31,569 bases of DNA from a virus. The notes under the pieces were generated by a model that was not told where the DNA came from, did not search any database, and worked only from the letters and a program-made list of their open reading frames with translations. Position 1 is the stretch's first letter, and each line of letters starts with the position of its first letter. The stretch covers positions 1 to 31,569 of IMG/VR virus record IMGVR_UViG_3300007511_000084. One strand, written 5' to 3'. Below are positions 30,554 through 31,569 of this stretch, piece after piece. The translations under genes and the position numbers were made by a program.

Positions 30554-30669
30554 AATGTTTATCACATGAAAACTGCTATTTAAATTCTTTTTATCCAGGC
30601 AAATTGTATCGTGCAATGGAAATGGAAAAAGATGAAGATGGTTTTTTAAAATTAGTAAAGGAGAAATAA
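30532..30669 (+). CDS. Short ORF in -1 frame, possible frameshift extension
   Basis: A 45-residue open frame from ATG 30532 ('MVSWPHVKCLSHENCYLNSF') to TAA 30667-30669, ending 'EDGFLKLVKEK'. The ATG has no ribosome-binding site, but the frame is open back to the slippery A run, so it is more likely reached by -1 frameshifting from the ORF at 30434. Its last codons include the AAGGAG site that serves the permease ATG at 30671. Function unknown. Confidence 0.5.
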   Translation: MVSWPHVKCLSHENCYLNSFYPGKLYRAMEMEKDEDGFLKLVKEK

Positions 30670-30670
30670 T

Positions 30671-31569
30671 ATGGAAGGTTTAATGGAAAGTATATTGACT
30701 GCTATTGCGGTAGTTATTAATGGAATTCCACAAGGAATACTTGCATTGTCCTTTGGATTTGCAGCATTCCCAACAGCAATTGCATTTGTGATTGGTATTA
30801 TAGGATCAATTGCATTTGCATCAGTCGCAACAATCTCGTTTCAAGCAGAAACGATTACACTTGCAGGAACTCTAGGTAATAATATCAAGGAACGATTGTC
30901 TTTGATATTCTGGGGTGCCGCCTTGTTATTGATCCCATCTGTTTTAGGGATGAATGAAGCACTTGTTCAATTTATAGGACCAGTAGTTGTAACATCTATG
31001 ATGTGTGGTGTAGGTCTTATGTTAGCAAATGTATCCATAGACTTGTTCAATTCAGAAAAATGGACAGGATTAGTATCCATGATAAGTGCATTGGTGGTAT
31101 GGTTCTGGACCAAAGATTTAGCATGGACCATTATTTCATCAGTCATTATTTCAACAGGTTTTTATATTTTACTCAAGACCAATGAGGCATTAAGAACAAG
31201 ACTAGGAGTTGAAATTGAAGAAATTGCAATAGATAAATCAAGAGAAAAATTCACTACCGGAAACATTGAGTGGAAGTTCTGGACAAATCGGAATATTGTC
31301 CTTGGTGCATTATCTCTTGCATGTTTAAACATCGGTGCAAATATCTCATTTGGTAAGATCACAGGATCTATTGCAGGAGCCGATACTAACATCGACCATC
31401 TTGCAATTTACTCAAGTCTTGCAGATATGGGATCTGCATTTTTTGGTGGCGGTCCAGTAGAAGCAATTATTTCTGGAACTGCAACTGCACCAATGCCCGT
31501 TGTTGCATCTTGTATTATGATGGGAATCATGGCGATCATCCTCTTGACTAAATTACTCCCTGTTATAGG
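30671..31569 (+). CDS. NCS2/purine-permease-like membrane protein, partial
   Basis: An open frame from ATG 30671, behind AAGGAG, runs past the right edge; 299 residues are visible. It is very hydrophobic, with many Gly/Ala-rich helices, including 'AIAFVIGIIGSIAFASVATI', 'FIGPVVVTSMMCGVGLMLAN' and a final block 'FFGGGPVEAIISGTATAPMP'. A hydrophilic loop ('EIEEIAIDKSREKFTTGNIE') splits two halves. The helix pattern and the 'FGGGPVEAIISGTA'-type motif resemble NCS2/AzgA nucleobase permeases. Neighbouring guaC and the Gpt-like gene support a purine substrate. The assignment is from motif character, and the C-terminus is unseen. Confidence 0.55.
   Translation, partial: MEGLMESILTAIAVVINGIPQGILALSFGFAAFPTAIAFVIGIIGSIAFASVATISFQAETITLAGTLGNNIKERLSLIFWGAALLLIPSVLGMNEALVQFIGPVVVTSMMCGVGLMLANVSIDLFNSEKWTGLVSMISALVVWFWTKDLAWTIISSVIISTGFYILLKTNEALRTRLGVEIEEIAIDKSREKFTTGNIEWKFWTNRNIVLGALSLACLNIGANISFGKITGSIAGADTNIDHLAIYSSLADMGSAFFGGGPVEAIISGTATAPMPVVASCIMMGIMAIILLTKLLPVI

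Overview
The window is a contiguous piece of a T4-like (Tevenvirinae-type) myovirus genome. It is AT-rich, almost entirely coded on the + strand, and tightly packed with short overlaps. The virion-gene order 13-14-15-16-17-18-19-20-67-21-22-23 matches T4, followed by uvsY, uvsW, 55, 47 and 46. Base composition, gene lengths and cargo genes resemble marine T4-like phages of the cyanophage/pelagiphage kind. I see no photosynthesis genes, tRNAs or CRISPR arrays, so the host cannot be named from this sequence.

Layout. Positions 2-3989: the end of an unknown gene, a small beta-rich virion protein, neck proteins gp13 and gp14, tail completion protein gp15 and small terminase gp16. Positions 4042-7109: the large terminase gene 17 is broken inside its Walker A loop by a split intein. 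The two intein halves lie in separate ORFs, with a Vsr-like homing endonuclease gene between them. Positions 7090-7554: an HNH endonuclease, the only convincing minus-strand gene. Positions 7695-16685: sheath, tube, portal, core, a beta-module protein, protease, scaffold and major capsid protein, ending at a strong terminator. Positions 16773-20209: a Rossmann-like glycan-enzyme candidate, a tube-like protein, UvsY, UvsW and a small conserved protein. Positions 20210-24858: a near-consensus sigma70 promoter with a palindrome, then the late sigma factor gp55, the gp47/gp46 nuclease, peptide deformylase and small proteins.

Positions 24871-27515 hold the most unusual block, four overlapping membrane genes. 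They are an ExbB/TolQ/MotA-like channel, an ExbD/TolR/MotB-like partner with a large beta-rich extracytoplasmic domain, a two-helix membrane protein and a clear SbmA/BacA-family peptide transporter. It looks like a phage-borne, proton-powered envelope complex. Positions 27502-28223 hold small proteins and a structured RNA. Positions 28224-31569 hold a half-length Na/Pi-cotransporter-like protein, GMP reductase, a Gpt-like phosphoribosyltransferase, two short overlapping ORFs joined by a possible -1 frameshift, and the start of a purine-permease-like protein. Together these suggest a purine salvage and uptake cassette.

Regulation. T4-type late promoter boxes (TATAAATA, CATAAATA and ACTAAATA variants) precede most late gene groups, and several leaders carry hairpins. 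gp55, which would recognise those boxes, is itself behind a host-type sigma70 promoter. That fits the usual early/middle to late cascade.
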